NCBI RefSeq assembly: GCF_001514265.1
Contig: NZ_KQ948991.1
Location: forward strand, 252,370 to 316,369
Direction: 5' to 3'
Length of the DNA stretch: 64,000 nt
From: Streptomyces resistomycificus
Lineage (GTDB): Bacteria; Actinomycetota; Actinomycetes; Streptomycetales; Streptomycetaceae
A program made the position numbers and the translations under genes. Below the pieces are notes generated by a model. It was given only the letters and a program-made list of their open reading frames with translations, was not told the origin of the DNA and searched no databases. This document shows positions 16,648 to 25,422 of the stretch, piece by piece (position 1 is the first letter of the stretch; each line of letters opens with the position of its first letter).

Positions 16648-17301
16648 TCAGCCCTCGTCCGGGCCACCGCTCTCCTTGTCGTCGGCCGTCTCCGCCTCGT
16701 CGGCCTTGACGGTCTGCGCCCCCGGCTGGGGTTCGGCCACGGCCACCCGCGCGGGGCGGATGGTGCGCTCGCCGATTCGGTACCCGGGCTGCAGGATCGC
16801 CACGCACGTCGTCTCCGTGACGTCCGGCGCGTACGAGTGCATCAGGGCCTCGTGGATCGTCGGGTCGAAGGGCTCGCCCTCCTTGCCGAACTGCTGCAGA
16901 CCCATCTTCGCCGCCACGGTCTCCAGCGACTCCGCGACGGACTTGAATCCGCCGACGAGTTCGCCGTGTTCCCGCGCGCGGCCGATGTCGTCGAGGACGG
17001 GCAGGAGCTCGGTCAGGAGGTTCGCGTTCGCGATCTCCTTGACCGTGACCCGGTCCCGCTCGACCCGGCGGCGGTAGTTCTGGAACTCGGCCTGGAGCCG
17101 CTGGAGGTCCGCGGTGCGCTCTTCGAGCGCCTTGCGCACCTGGTCCAGCTGGGCCGTCAGGCCGGCGATCTGGGCACTTTCGTCCCCGGCCGGGGCCGCC
17201 CCCTCCCCGGAGGGGGAGGCAGCCTGCGGCTCGGCGTCGTCGGGGGTGGCGCCGGAGGGGACGTCGGGCTTCTCGTCGAAGCCCGGGGTCTCCTCCGTCA
17301 C
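16648..17301 (-). CDS. grpE: GrpE nucleotide exchange factor
   Basis: 217 aa from a GTG start that overlaps the dnaK stop by 4 bp. An acidic, Gly/Pro/Ala-rich N-terminus precedes the long helix (RTADLQRLQAEFQNYRRRVE) and the beta domain with typical GrpE strings (LPVLDDIGRAREHGE; GYRIGERTIRPARVAV). It releases ADP from DnaK. The overlap means translation is coupled to dnaK. Confidence 0.95.
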   Translation of the reverse strand: MTEETPGFDEKPDVPSGATPDDAEPQAASPSGEGAAPAGDESAQIAGLTAQLDQVRKALEERTADLQRLQAEFQNYRRRVERDRVTVKEIANANLLTELLPVLDDIGRAREHGELVGGFKSVAESLETVAAKMGLQQFGKEGEPFDPTIHEALMHSYAPDVTETTCVAILQPGYRIGERTIRPARVAVAEPQPGAQTVKADEAETADDKESGGPDEG

Positions 17302-19145
17302 GCGGCACCGTCCTTGCGCTCGTCGTCCACGATCTCGGCGTCCACGACGTCGTCGTCGGCCTTGGCCTCGGACGCGCCCTCACCGGCTCCGCCGGCGGTG
17401 GCCTGGGAGGCCTGCGCGTCGGCGTACATGGCCTGGCCGAGCTTCTGCGAGACGGCCGCGACCTTCTCGGTGGCGGTACGGATCTCGGCGGTGTCCTCGC
17501 CCTTGAGCGCGGCCTTCAGCTCCTCGACCGCACCCTCGACCTCGGTCTTGATCTCGCCGGGGACCTTCTCCTCGTTGTCCTTGAGGAACTTCTCCGTCTG
17601 GTAGACGAGCTGCTCGCCCTGGTTGCGGGTCTCGGCGGCCTCGCGGCGGGCGTGGTCCTCCTCCGCGTACTTCTCGGCCTCCTGGCGCATCCGGTCGACC
17701 TCGTCCTTCGGCAGCGAGGAGCCGCCGGTGACGGTCATCTTCTGCTCCTTGCCCGTGCCCAGGTCCTTCGCGGTCACGTGCATGATGCCGTTGGCGTCGA
17801 TGTCGAAGGCGACCTCGATCTGCGGGACGCCGCGGGGCGCCGGCGGCAGACCGGTCAGCTCGAACATGCCGAGCTTCTTGTTGTACGCCGCGATCTCGCG
17901 CTCGCCCTGGTAGACCTGGATCTGGACGGAGGGCTGGTTGTCCTCGGCGGTGGTGAAGATCTCGGACCGCTTGGTCGGGATCGTCGTGTTCCGCTCGATC
18001 AGCTTGGTCATGATGCCGCCCTTGGTCTCGATACCGAGGGACAGCGGGGTCACGTCGAGGAGCAGGACGTCCTTGACCTCACCCTTGAGGACACCGGCCT
18101 GCAGGACGGCGCCGATGGCGACGACCTCGTCCGGGTTCACGCCCTTGTTGGCCTCGTTGCCACCGGTCAGCTCCTTGACGAGCTCGGCGACGGCGGGCAT
18201 ACGGGTGGAGCCACCGACGAGTACGACGTGGTCGATCTCGCTGAGCTGGATGCCGGCGTCCTTGATGACGTTGTGGAACGGCGTCTTGCAGCGCTCCAGC
18301 AGGTCGGCCGTCAGCTGCTGGAACTGAGCCCGGGTGAGCTTCTCGTCCAGGTGCAGCGGGCCCTCGGCGGACGCGGTGATGTACGGCAGGTTGATCGAGG
18401 TCTCGGTGGACGAGGACAGCTCGATCTTGGCCTTCTCCGCGGCCTCGCGAAGGCGCTGGAGGGCCATCTTGTCCTTGGCGAGGTCCACGCCGTGACCGGA
18501 CTTGAACTGCTGGACCAGGTAGTCGACGACGCGCTGGTCCCAGTCGTCACCACCGAGGTGGTTGTCACCGTTGGTGGCCTTCACCTCGACGACGCCGTCG
18601 CCGATCTCCAGGAGGGACACGTCGAAGGTGCCGCCACCGAGGTCGAAGACGAGGATCGTCTGGTCGTCCTTGTCGAGGCCGTACGCGAGCGCGGCCGCGG
18701 TCGGCTCGTTGACGATGCGCAGGACGTTCAGACCGGCGATCTCGCCGGCCTCCTTCGTCGCCTGGCGCTCGGAGTCGTTGAAGTAGGCCGGGACGGTGAT
18801 GACCGCGTCCGTGACCTTCTCGCCCAGGTACGACTCGGCGTCACGCTTCAGCTTCTGCAGGATGAACGCGGAGATCTGCTGCGGGTTGAAGGGCTTCCCG
18901 TCGAGCTCGATCTTCCAGTCCGTGCCCATGTGGCGCTTCACGGAACGGATGGTCCGGTCCACGTTGGTGACCGCCTGGCGCTTGGCGACCTCGCCGACGA
19001 GCACCTCGCCGTTCTTGGCGAAGGCGACGACGGACGGCGTGGTCCTGGCGCCCTCTGCGTTGGTGATGACGGTGGGCTCGCCGCCTTCAAGAACGCTGAC
19101 GACGGAGTTAGTCGTGCCCAGGTCGATGCCGACCGCACGTGCCAT
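17298..19145 (-). CDS. dnaK: Chaperone DnaK (Hsp70)
   Basis: 615 aa from ATG at 19145 with GGAGG upstream. Hsp70 signatures are intact: IDLGTTNS near the start, IVNEPTAAALAYG, DLGGGTFDVSLL and VVLVGGSTRMP. The substrate-binding domain and the Ala/Glu-rich C-terminal lid end in an acidic tail. It heads the operon and is controlled by HspR through the HAIR sites just upstream. Confidence 0.97.
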   Translation of the reverse strand: MARAVGIDLGTTNSVVSVLEGGEPTVITNAEGARTTPSVVAFAKNGEVLVGEVAKRQAVTNVDRTIRSVKRHMGTDWKIELDGKPFNPQQISAFILQKLKRDAESYLGEKVTDAVITVPAYFNDSERQATKEAGEIAGLNVLRIVNEPTAAALAYGLDKDDQTILVFDLGGGTFDVSLLEIGDGVVEVKATNGDNHLGGDDWDQRVVDYLVQQFKSGHGVDLAKDKMALQRLREAAEKAKIELSSSTETSINLPYITASAEGPLHLDEKLTRAQFQQLTADLLERCKTPFHNVIKDAGIQLSEIDHVVLVGGSTRMPAVAELVKELTGGNEANKGVNPDEVVAIGAVLQAGVLKGEVKDVLLLDVTPLSLGIETKGGIMTKLIERNTTIPTKRSEIFTTAEDNQPSVQIQVYQGEREIAAYNKKLGMFELTGLPPAPRGVPQIEVAFDIDANGIMHVTAKDLGTGKEQKMTVTGGSSLPKDEVDRMRQEAEKYAEEDHARREAAETRNQGEQLVYQTEKFLKDNEEKVPGEIKTEVEGAVEELKAALKGEDTAEIRTATEKVAAVSQKLGQAMYADAQASQATAGGAGEGASEAKADDDVVDAEIVDDERKDGAA

Positions 19146-19166
19146 GGTTGATTCCTCCAGCAATGA

Positions 19167-19187
19167 CTTGAGTGGAACGGACTCAAG
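19167..19187. promoter_or_regulatory. HAIR operator 1 (HspR binding site)
   Basis: CTTGAGT-N7-ACTCAAG is a perfect match to the published HAIR consensus. It lies 22 bp upstream of the dnaK start, over the expected transcription start. Confidence 0.95.
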
Positions 19188-19214
19188 TGTGCATGACGGC
19201 CCCCGCTCGGTCAA
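19186..19214 (-). promoter_or_regulatory. Candidate dnaK promoter
   Basis: On the minus strand, TTGACC (19209-19214) is followed after 17 bp by CACACT (19186-19191). The -35 is good and the -10 is poor. It lies between the two HAIR sites. Confidence 0.45.
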
Positions 19215-19218
19215 CAGA

Positions 19219-19239
19219 CATGAGTCACGGGGACTCAAC
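19219..19239. promoter_or_regulatory. HAIR operator 2 (HspR binding site)
   Basis: CATGAGT-N7-ACTCAAC keeps the TGAGT-N7-ACTCA core with one or two arm mismatches. It lies just upstream of the putative -35 and touches the 3' end of the next gene. Confidence 0.85.
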
Positions 19240-19241
19240 TC

Positions 19242-20273
19242 TTATCCGTTCCTTACACGCAACTGCCCTGTGACCTGCGGTGATGACGGGCGGCGAACCC
19301 CCGTGCGAGGTCCGTGGACCCTGATCCGCAGCAGTGCGAGTACGACGATCAGGGCTGTCGCCGCCACCCAGAGCACCCCGGACTCGGCGATCCACCCCAG
19401 ATGCACGAGGACCGCGACGAGTACCCCGCAGGACGCCCCGACACCGAGCAGGAGCGCCACCCCCTGAGGGGTGAGGCCCAGGCGCCGCAGCCGGTGGGCG
19501 ACGTGGTCGGGGCCGCCGCGCAGCAGGGGCCGTCCGGCCAGCCGGCGGGCGAGCAGCACCAGGACGACGTCCACTCCGGTGAGGGCCGTCAGCGCGAACA
19601 ACACCCCCGCGCTGGAGGCCGGTTCGTGCCCGGTGCGGGCGACCACGGCCGCCGAGGCGAGCACGAACCCGGTGAACAGGGAGCCGCACGAACCGAGCCC
19701 CACGCGCGCGGGAGGCCAGTTGTGCATCAGGAACCCGGTCAGCGCGGCGGCCAGCACGCTCAGCAGCGCGGCCAGCCCGTCCATCACCTCGACCGCCGCC
19801 AGCACCCCCACCCCGAAGGCGGTCACCACGCCGACGGTGCCGGCCAGCGCGTCCGCGTGGTCGAGCGCCCGGAACCCGGCGGCGACGAAGACGATCCAGC
19901 CGACCGCCAGCAGCCCGCCCAGGACGCCGGTCTCCGCGTACGGCACCACGCAGGCCGCCGACACGGCCGTACCGCCGACCAGGAACCGTGCCTTGACGCG
20001 CCGCACGTCGGCGATCAGACCCAGCAGGGCGACCGCGGCCCCGGCGACGAGCAGCCCGCGGATGTCGTCGGCGACCGGGGCCATCCCGGTCCACCCCCCG
20101 GCCGCCGTGACCAGGCAGACGGTGAGGACCACGGCCGCGCCGCCGAACAGCGGAACGGGCCTCTGCCGCCGCCGGTCGACGATCCCGAGGCGCAGGGCCG
20201 GGGCGCGCAGCAGGGCGGCGAGCACGGCGGCGAGGAGAAGGGCGGTGGTGGCGGCAGCGATCCCGTAGAGCAC
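19242..20273 (-). CDS. WecA/MraY-like membrane protein with altered catalytic motifs
   Basis: 343 aa, GTG start, about ten hydrophobic segments. The order of motifs follows UDP-GlcNAc:undecaprenyl-phosphate transferases: PLFGGAAV, GLIADVRRV, LDHADALAG, GSCGSLFTGF and PDHVAHRLRRLGLTP. Several usual acidic residues are changed: GLIDD-type to GLIAD, N-x-x-D-G-L-A-type to HADALAG, and GDSGSLF to GSCGSLF. The family transfers sugar-phosphate to undecaprenyl phosphate. Here the loss of metal and catalytic Asp residues makes activity doubtful. It may be a non-enzymatic paralogue or have a different substrate. Confidence 0.72.
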   Translation of the reverse strand: MLYGIAAATTALLLAAVLAALLRAPALRLGIVDRRRQRPVPLFGGAAVVLTVCLVTAAGGWTGMAPVADDIRGLLVAGAAVALLGLIADVRRVKARFLVGGTAVSAACVVPYAETGVLGGLLAVGWIVFVAAGFRALDHADALAGTVGVVTAFGVGVLAAVEVMDGLAALLSVLAAALTGFLMHNWPPARVGLGSCGSLFTGFVLASAAVVARTGHEPASSAGVLFALTALTGVDVVLVLLARRLAGRPLLRGGPDHVAHRLRRLGLTPQGVALLLGVGASCGVLVAVLVHLGWIAESGVLWVAATALIVVLALLRIRVHGPRTGVRRPSSPQVTGQLRVRNG

Positions 20274-20347
20274 GGTTCCAAACTAAGCCGAATGTCATGA
20301 TATTTGGTGAATAACGCCACGGGCTCGGCGCGCCGTCCCGGGATGGT

Positions 20348-20367
20348 TACTGAGGTCTGCCTCAGTA
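20348..20367. promoter_or_regulatory. Operator-like palindrome upstream of the Fe-S oxidoreductase gene
   Basis: TACTGAGG-N4-CCTCAGTA is a perfect 8+8 bp inverted repeat 126 bp before the gene. It has the form of a TetR-type site; the regulator is unknown. Confidence 0.45.
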
Positions 20368-20492
20368 GCACAGATCACCGCACGGCTGACTACAGTGCGG
20401 CACAGAATTGCGGGTAGTCTCAGAGGACCAGATAAGTTACCGCTTAGTAATCTCGCTCGAAGACTCCCCTCGCAGGCCCGAGGAGCCCCCAA

Positions 20493-22784
20493 ATGCAACT
20501 CGCCGCGATCATCGTGTCGCTGGTCCTGACCGTGGTCGGCGTCGCGCTGCTCGCACGCGCCATCGGCCAGTTCGTCCGGTACTTCAAACTCGGTCAGCCG
20601 GTCCCGGCCGGTACCCGTACCGACAACCCCTACCAGCGCAGCGTGACGCTGGTGAAGGAGTTCCTCGGCCACACCCGGATGAACCGGTGGGGCATCGTCG
20701 GCTTCGCCCACTGGTTCGTGGCAGTGGGCTTCCTGACGCTCCCGCCGACCCTGGCGCAGGCCTTCGGTCAGCTCTTCCAGGCGGACTGGGTGCTGCCGCT
20801 CATCGGCGACTTCCTGCCGTTCGAGCTGTACATCGAGTTCATCGGTGTGATGACGATCCTGGGCATCGCGGTGCTCATCGTGATCCGCCTGCTGAACCTG
20901 CCGTCGCGGCCGGGCCGCAAGTCCCGCTTCGCGGGCTCCAAGGCCGGCCAGGCCTACTTCGTCGAGTACGTCATCCTCACCATCGGCCTCGCGATCTACG
21001 TACTGCGCGGCCTCGAGGGCGCGCTGCACCACGTGGAGCACTACGAGGCCGGGTACTTCGCCTCGTACCCGCTGGTCCTGGCGTTCAAGGGGCTGAGCGT
21101 CGGCACGCTGCAGAACCTGGTCTACCTGGTCGCGATGATCAAGATCGGGACCTCGTTCGTCTGGATGATCGTGGTCTCGCTCAACACCAACATGGGCGTG
21201 GCCTGGCACCGCTTCCTGGCGTTCCCGAACATCTGGTTCAAGCGCGAGGCGAGCGGCGGGACGGCCCTCGGCGGCCTGCAGCCCATGACGTCCGGCGGCA
21301 AGCCGATCGACTTCACCGACCCCGGTGACGACGACGTCTTCGGCGTCTCCCAGGTCGAGCAGTTCTCCTGGAAGGGTCTGCTCGACTTCTCCACCTGCAC
21401 CGAGTGCGGACGCTGCCAGTCGCAGTGCCCGGCCTGGAACACCGGCAAGCCGCTCTCCCCGAAGCTGCTGATCATGTCGCTGCGGGACCACGCCCACGCC
21501 AAGGCGCCCTACCTGCTCGCGGGTGGCGGCAAGACCATGGAGGGCGAGGAGAAGGCGTCCGAGGAGCAGCTCGCCTCGGTGCCGGCCGCCGCTCTGGCGG
21601 AGGCCGAGCGGCCCCTCATCGGCACCGCCGAGGAGAACGGCGTCATCGACCCGGACGTGCTGTGGTCCTGCACCACCTGCGGTGCCTGTGTCGAGCAGTG
21701 CCCGGTGGACATCGAGCACGTCGACCACATCGTCGACATGCGCCGCTACCAGGTGATGATCGAGAGCGCGTTCCCGTCCGAGGCGGGCACGATGCTCAAG
21801 AACCTGGAGAAGAAGGGCAACCCCTGGGGCCTCGCCAAGAAGCAGCGCCTGGAGTGGCTCAAGGAAGTCGACTTCGAGGTGCCGGTCGTCGGCAAGGACA
21901 TCGAGGACCTCTCCGAGGTCGAGTACCTGTACTGGGTCGGCTGCGCCGGCGCCCTGGAAGACCGCGCCAAGAAGACCACCAAGGCCTTCGCGGAGCTGCT
22001 GCACATGGCGGGCGTCAAGTTCGCGATCATGGGCGGCGACGAGAAGTGCACCGGTGACTCCGCCCGCCGCCTCGGCAACGAGCCCCTCTTCCAGGAGCTC
22101 GGCATGGAGAATGTCTCCGCGCTGAACATGGCGTTCGGCGAGGAGATGGACGACGAGGGCAACTTCACCGAGGAGTCGAGGAAGCCCAAGTCGGCCAAGA
22201 AGATCGTCGCCACCTGCCCGCACTGCCTCAACACCCTGGGCAACGAGTACCCGCAGCTCGGCGGCGACTACGAGGTCATCCACCACACCCAGCTGCTCCA
22301 GCACCTGGTGGACGAGGGCAAGCTGGTCCCGGTGACGCCGGTCGAGGGCATCATCACGTACCACGACCCCTGCTACCTGGGCCGCCACAACAAGATCTAC
22401 ACGCCCCCGCGCGAGATCATCGCCAGCGTCCCGGGTATCCGCAACGAGGAGATGCACCGCCACAAGGAGCGCGGCTTCTGCTGTGGCGCCGGTGGCGCGC
22501 GGATGTGGATGGAGGAGCGGATCGGCAAGCGCATCAACAACGAGCGTGTCGACGAGGCCCTCTCCGTCAACCCGGACATCGTCTCCACCGCCTGCCCGTT
22601 CTGCCTCGTCATGCTGACCGACTCGGTCAACGGCAAGAAGAACGACGGCAAGGCCAAGGAGTCCATCCAGGTCGTCGACGTCGCCCAGCTGCTGCTGGAG
22701 TCCGTCAAGACCCCGGTCGACGACGAGCCCCCGGCCGGCGGGACCGACGCCGAGAGCGAGCCGGAGCCGCAGCCGGTGAAGTAG
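20493..22784 (+). CDS. Membrane-bound Fe-S oxidoreductase, EtfD/FadF-like
   Basis: 763 aa. The N-terminal ~220 residues have about five transmembrane helices (for example LAAIIVSLVLTVVGVALLA). Two [4Fe-4S] motifs follow, CTECGRCQSQCP at about residue 301 and CTTCGACVEQCP at about 393. There are two CCG-type cluster regions, one with CPHC near 574 and one with CCGAGG near 662. This is the architecture of the HdrD/GlpC-related family that includes mycobacterial EtfD (ETF:menaquinone oxidoreductase) and Bacillus FadF. It probably passes electrons from acyl-CoA dehydrogenases through ETF to menaquinone. It stands alone, with a palindrome upstream and a terminator downstream. Confidence 0.82.
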   Translation: MQLAAIIVSLVLTVVGVALLARAIGQFVRYFKLGQPVPAGTRTDNPYQRSVTLVKEFLGHTRMNRWGIVGFAHWFVAVGFLTLPPTLAQAFGQLFQADWVLPLIGDFLPFELYIEFIGVMTILGIAVLIVIRLLNLPSRPGRKSRFAGSKAGQAYFVEYVILTIGLAIYVLRGLEGALHHVEHYEAGYFASYPLVLAFKGLSVGTLQNLVYLVAMIKIGTSFVWMIVVSLNTNMGVAWHRFLAFPNIWFKREASGGTALGGLQPMTSGGKPIDFTDPGDDDVFGVSQVEQFSWKGLLDFSTCTECGRCQSQCPAWNTGKPLSPKLLIMSLRDHAHAKAPYLLAGGGKTMEGEEKASEEQLASVPAAALAEAERPLIGTAEENGVIDPDVLWSCTTCGACVEQCPVDIEHVDHIVDMRRYQVMIESAFPSEAGTMLKNLEKKGNPWGLAKKQRLEWLKEVDFEVPVVGKDIEDLSEVEYLYWVGCAGALEDRAKKTTKAFAELLHMAGVKFAIMGGDEKCTGDSARRLGNEPLFQELGMENVSALNMAFGEEMDDEGNFTEESRKPKSAKKIVATCPHCLNTLGNEYPQLGGDYEVIHHTQLLQHLVDEGKLVPVTPVEGIITYHDPCYLGRHNKIYTPPREIIASVPGIRNEEMHRHKERGFCCGAGGARMWMEERIGKRINNERVDEALSVNPDIVSTACPFCLVMLTDSVNGKKNDGKAKESIQVVDVAQLLLESVKTPVDDEPPAGGTDAESEPEPQPVK

Positions 22785-22818
22785 GCGGTGAGGCAGCCGG
22801 TGAAGCAGCCGGTGAAGT
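22773..22818 (+). repeat. Three copies of CAGCCGGTGAAG at the 3' end of the Fe-S gene
   Basis: Copies begin at about 22773, 22795 and 22807. They run over the TAG stop and encode a repeated QPVK tail in the same frame beyond it, as if the gene end was duplicated. Confidence 0.7.
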
Positions 22819-22834
22819 AGGCGCCACGGATGTT

Positions 22835-22871
22835 CGACGCCCCCATGTCCCGACCGGGCATGGGGGCGTCG
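22835..22871. terminator. Intrinsic terminator between convergent genes
   Basis: Perfect 13-bp stem (22835-22847 with 22859-22871) around an 11-nt loop that itself contains CCCG/CGGG. Confidence 0.85.
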
Positions 22872-22881
22872 CCGTACGCGC

Positions 22882-23928
22882 TCAGCGCAGGCTGCGCATC
22901 GAGGTGAGGATGTAAACGATCAGGACGAGGAAGAAGCCGCCCCCCGCGAAGAGCAGCTCCACGACATGCGGGTCCTCGCCGAGCAGAAGGGGCCGCCAGC
23001 CCAGGAACACGCCCGCGGTCAGCGCGGCGCGGACCGTCTGAGCGAGCGGCGACCAGGCCAGCTCCTGCAAGTCGTCGGCGTCGGCCACCAGCGTGAAGAC
23101 GGGTGTCAGGACAGCGCCGAAGACCACCGCGACGAGGATGAAGGCGAACAGCATCATGCCGCCGGAGTCGGTGTCCGGGAACGCCTTCCAGCGGCCCTCG
23201 GCGATCATCGGCAGGTCCCTGTCCTCGTGGACGTACCCCCCGAGGCCCGTCGCGGACCGCGCCCACAGCACGTCGACCTCGTCCCCCTTGCGCGGCTTGC
23301 CGAGCGTGTACGCACCCTTCACGGTGAGCCGTTCGGGCCCGCCCGGCACCGACACGACGAGCCGCGACGAGTACCCGCGTACGACGTTCTCGTCGTCCAC
23401 GTCCGCCCGTACCTTCCCCGGCTCCAACACGACGGTCGCCGCACTCACCTCGGCGCCCGCGTCCCGCAGCGTCTCGGCCTTGCCGCCCGCCTCCGAGACG
23501 CTCCACATGCCGACGAAGACCGCGCCCGAGGCGAACGCCACGAGCACCCAGACGGCGGCGGTGCGGAGCTTGGTCCAGATCTCGTCGCCCGGGAAGGAGA
23601 GCTCGTGCGCGTCCTCCCAGTCGCTCCAGTCGTCCCAGCGGCCCCGGTTGTTCTCCCGCTCCTTGCTCAGCGAGACCGCGCCCGTGCCCGTGCCCGCGCC
23701 GCGGAGACGACGTCGACGCCACCAGGCGACCGACGCCGGAACCCGCAGCACCCACAGCAGCAGCGCCCGCACGACCGCACACCCCGCCGCGACCGCACCC
23801 CACACCACCGGGCCGTTCCACGGCTGGGGAGTGGGCGCGACGCCCAGCAGCCACGTACACGCGACCGCGGTCGCCACCCACGCCCCCAGCGCGCACAGCC
23901 GCACCGACCAGACCAGCACGAACAGCAT
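22882..23928 (-). CDS. Four-helix membrane protein with central extracytoplasmic domain (DUF3592-like)
   Basis: 348 aa from ATG at 23928 behind GGGGGAGGGGGG. Hydrophobic segments lie at about residues 1-30, 40-65, 113-135 and 245-270, with another pair at the C-terminus. The segment between (VVLEPGKVRADVDDEN, GDEVDVLWARSATGLGGYVH) looks like the soluble region of DUF3592 proteins. A charged cytoplasmic stretch (SKERENNRGRWDDWSDWEDA) separates the first helices. Function unknown. No operon partner. Confidence 0.65.
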   Translation of the reverse strand: MLFVLVWSVRLCALGAWVATAVACTWLLGVAPTPQPWNGPVVWGAVAAGCAVVRALLLWVLRVPASVAWWRRRRLRGAGTGTGAVSLSKERENNRGRWDDWSDWEDAHELSFPGDEIWTKLRTAAVWVLVAFASGAVFVGMWSVSEAGGKAETLRDAGAEVSAATVVLEPGKVRADVDDENVVRGYSSRLVVSVPGGPERLTVKGAYTLGKPRKGDEVDVLWARSATGLGGYVHEDRDLPMIAEGRWKAFPDTDSGGMMLFAFILVAVVFGAVLTPVFTLVADADDLQELAWSPLAQTVRAALTAGVFLGWRPLLLGEDPHVVELLFAGGGFFLVLIVYILTSMRSLR

Positions 23929-24425
23929 GGGCGGCCCCCCTCCCCCTCGTCGACGCCCACGGATCGTCGTCGCACGTACGTCGAACAGATGCCTCACCCG
24001 CCCGGTCGCTGTCAATGGGGCCGCTGAGGCGAGAGGTGCGCCGACGGAGCCCGGATCTCGACGGGTGCGCAGGCGGAGCCCGGCGGTCCGGATCTCGACG
24101 ACGGGTTCGCCGTACTTCGGCTTCAACTTCGCGGACTGACCAGGCGGTTCGTACGAGCGGCCCGTACGAGCGGCCCGTACGAGGTTTGTACGCGGTCCGC
24201 ACGCGGTCCGTAGGGACCGTTCGCACGGGTCTGTACGACTGCCCGGCCGCCGCCGCGCCCTCCGGACCGCCGACCAGCCATTCGGCCCTTCGCCGACGGC
24301 ACCGACCCGCCACCCTGAGGAACCCCTGTGGCTCCCCCTAGGGGATGTCACAGCTCGGCCGCAAAGCCGGGCCCGGAACGCCGGGCCCGGCACGTCACTC
24401 TCCGGGACCAGGTACGTTCGAAGAC
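23929..24425. other. Non-coding stretch with short tandem repeats
   Basis: About 500 bp between divergent genes. It contains 2.6 copies of a 13-bp unit, GTACGAGCGGCCC, at 24151-24184, followed by variants of GCGGTCCG. A longer imperfect direct repeat (GGAGCCCGGATCTCGACG-like, near 24045 and 24080) is also present. No gene or RNA structure is convincing. Confidence 0.5.
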
Positions 24426-25337
24426 GTGGCTGGATTCAGGATCGGACGCGGCCGGGACAACGGCGCTCCTCACGCGCGACCGCAACAACCTCCGTACGGG
24501 CAGCAGCAAACGCCCCCGGGGCCGTCGTACGGCTCACCCCAGGGGCCGTCGCACGGCTACCCGCCGGCGCCGCAGCCCTACCCGGGGCAGCAGCAGTACG
24601 GCGGCGGTGCCCCGCAGGCCGGTGGCTACGACGAACCCGAGTACTTCGGCGACGGCGGCGCCTACCCGCCGCAGCCCGGGCCGGACCCGTACGCCGCCAA
24701 CAACCCGGGGCACACCCAGGCCTTCTCGGTCGGCGAGGACCCGTACAACCAGGGCGGCACCTACCGCGCCGGCGCGGCCCCCGCGGCCCCGGTCGGCCCC
24801 CGCCTGCACTGGAAGGACCTCCTGCGGGGTGTCTTCCTCGCGCCGAACCAGACCTTCCTCCAGATGCGCGACTACACGATGTGGGGCCCGGCCCTCGTCG
24901 TGTCGTTCATCTACGGCCTGCTCGCGGTCTTCGGATTCGACGGCGCCCGCGAGGAGGCGATCAACGCCACCCTGTCGAACGCGGTCCCGATCGTCCTGAT
25001 CACCGCGGTCGCGATGGTGCTGAGCTCCTTCGTCCTGGGCGTGGTCACCCACACCCTGGCCCGTCAGCTCGGCGGCGACGGCGCCTGGCAGCCCACGGTC
25101 GGCCTCTCCATGCTGATCATGTCCCTCACGGACGCCCCGCGCCTCATCGTCGCCATGTTCTTCGGCGGCGACGCGTCCTTCGTCCAGCTCCTCGGCTGGG
25201 CCACCTGGGTCGCGGCCGGCGCCCTGCTGACCCTGATGGTCAGCCGCTCCCACGACCTCCCGTGGCCGAAGGCCCTCGGCGCGGCGGCGATCCAGCTGAT
25301 CGCACTGCTGTCGATCGTGAAGCTGGGCACGTTCTAG
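24426..25337 (+). CDS. Yip1-family membrane protein with Pro/Gln/Gly-rich N-terminus
   Basis: 303 aa from GTG at 24426 (VAGFRIGRGRD); an in-frame ATG at 24345 exists but its leader is not protein-like. Residues 1-125 are Pro/Tyr/Gln/Gly-rich and disordered. The rest has five or so hydrophobic helices, with the Yip1 hallmark order LRGVFLAPNQTFLQMRDYTM, WGPALVVSFIYGLLAVF and LSMLIMSLTDAPRLIVAMFF. Bacterial Yip1 proteins are membrane proteins of unknown function. A strong terminator follows. Confidence 0.78.
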   Translation: MAGFRIGRGRDNGAPHARPQQPPYGQQQTPPGPSYGSPQGPSHGYPPAPQPYPGQQQYGGGAPQAGGYDEPEYFGDGGAYPPQPGPDPYAANNPGHTQAFSVGEDPYNQGGTYRAGAAPAAPVGPRLHWKDLLRGVFLAPNQTFLQMRDYTMWGPALVVSFIYGLLAVFGFDGAREEAINATLSNAVPIVLITAVAMVLSSFVLGVVTHTLARQLGGDGAWQPTVGLSMLIMSLTDAPRLIVAMFFGGDASFVQLLGWATWVAAGALLTLMVSRSHDLPWPKALGAAAIQLIALLSIVKLGTF

Positions 25338-25355
25338 GCGTATCGCCGATACGAG

Positions 25356-25384
25356 AGGGCTCCCGGTAACCGACCGGGAGCCCT
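25356..25384. terminator. Intrinsic terminator after the Yip1 gene
   Basis: 12-bp perfect stem AGGGCTCCCGGT / ACCGGGAGCCCT with a 5-nt loop, between convergent genes. Confidence 0.85.
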
Positions 25385-25422
25385 TTGAGCCCTTTGACCT
25401 CTTTGCTTTTAGCCCTTGCCGG

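Noticed and set aside
20274..20492. Riboswitch upstream of the EtfD-like gene
   Set aside because: The dyads are short operator-like palindromes and no known riboswitch core could be recognised.
24151..24184. CRISPR or iteron-type replication origin
   Set aside because: Only 2.6 short tandem copies, no DnaA boxes or replication gene nearby.
24345..24425. ATG at 24345 as start of the Yip1 gene
   Set aside because: The leader is Pro/Gly-rich noise; the GTG start gives the VAGFRIGRGRD N-terminus expected for these proteins. Kept only as an alternative.
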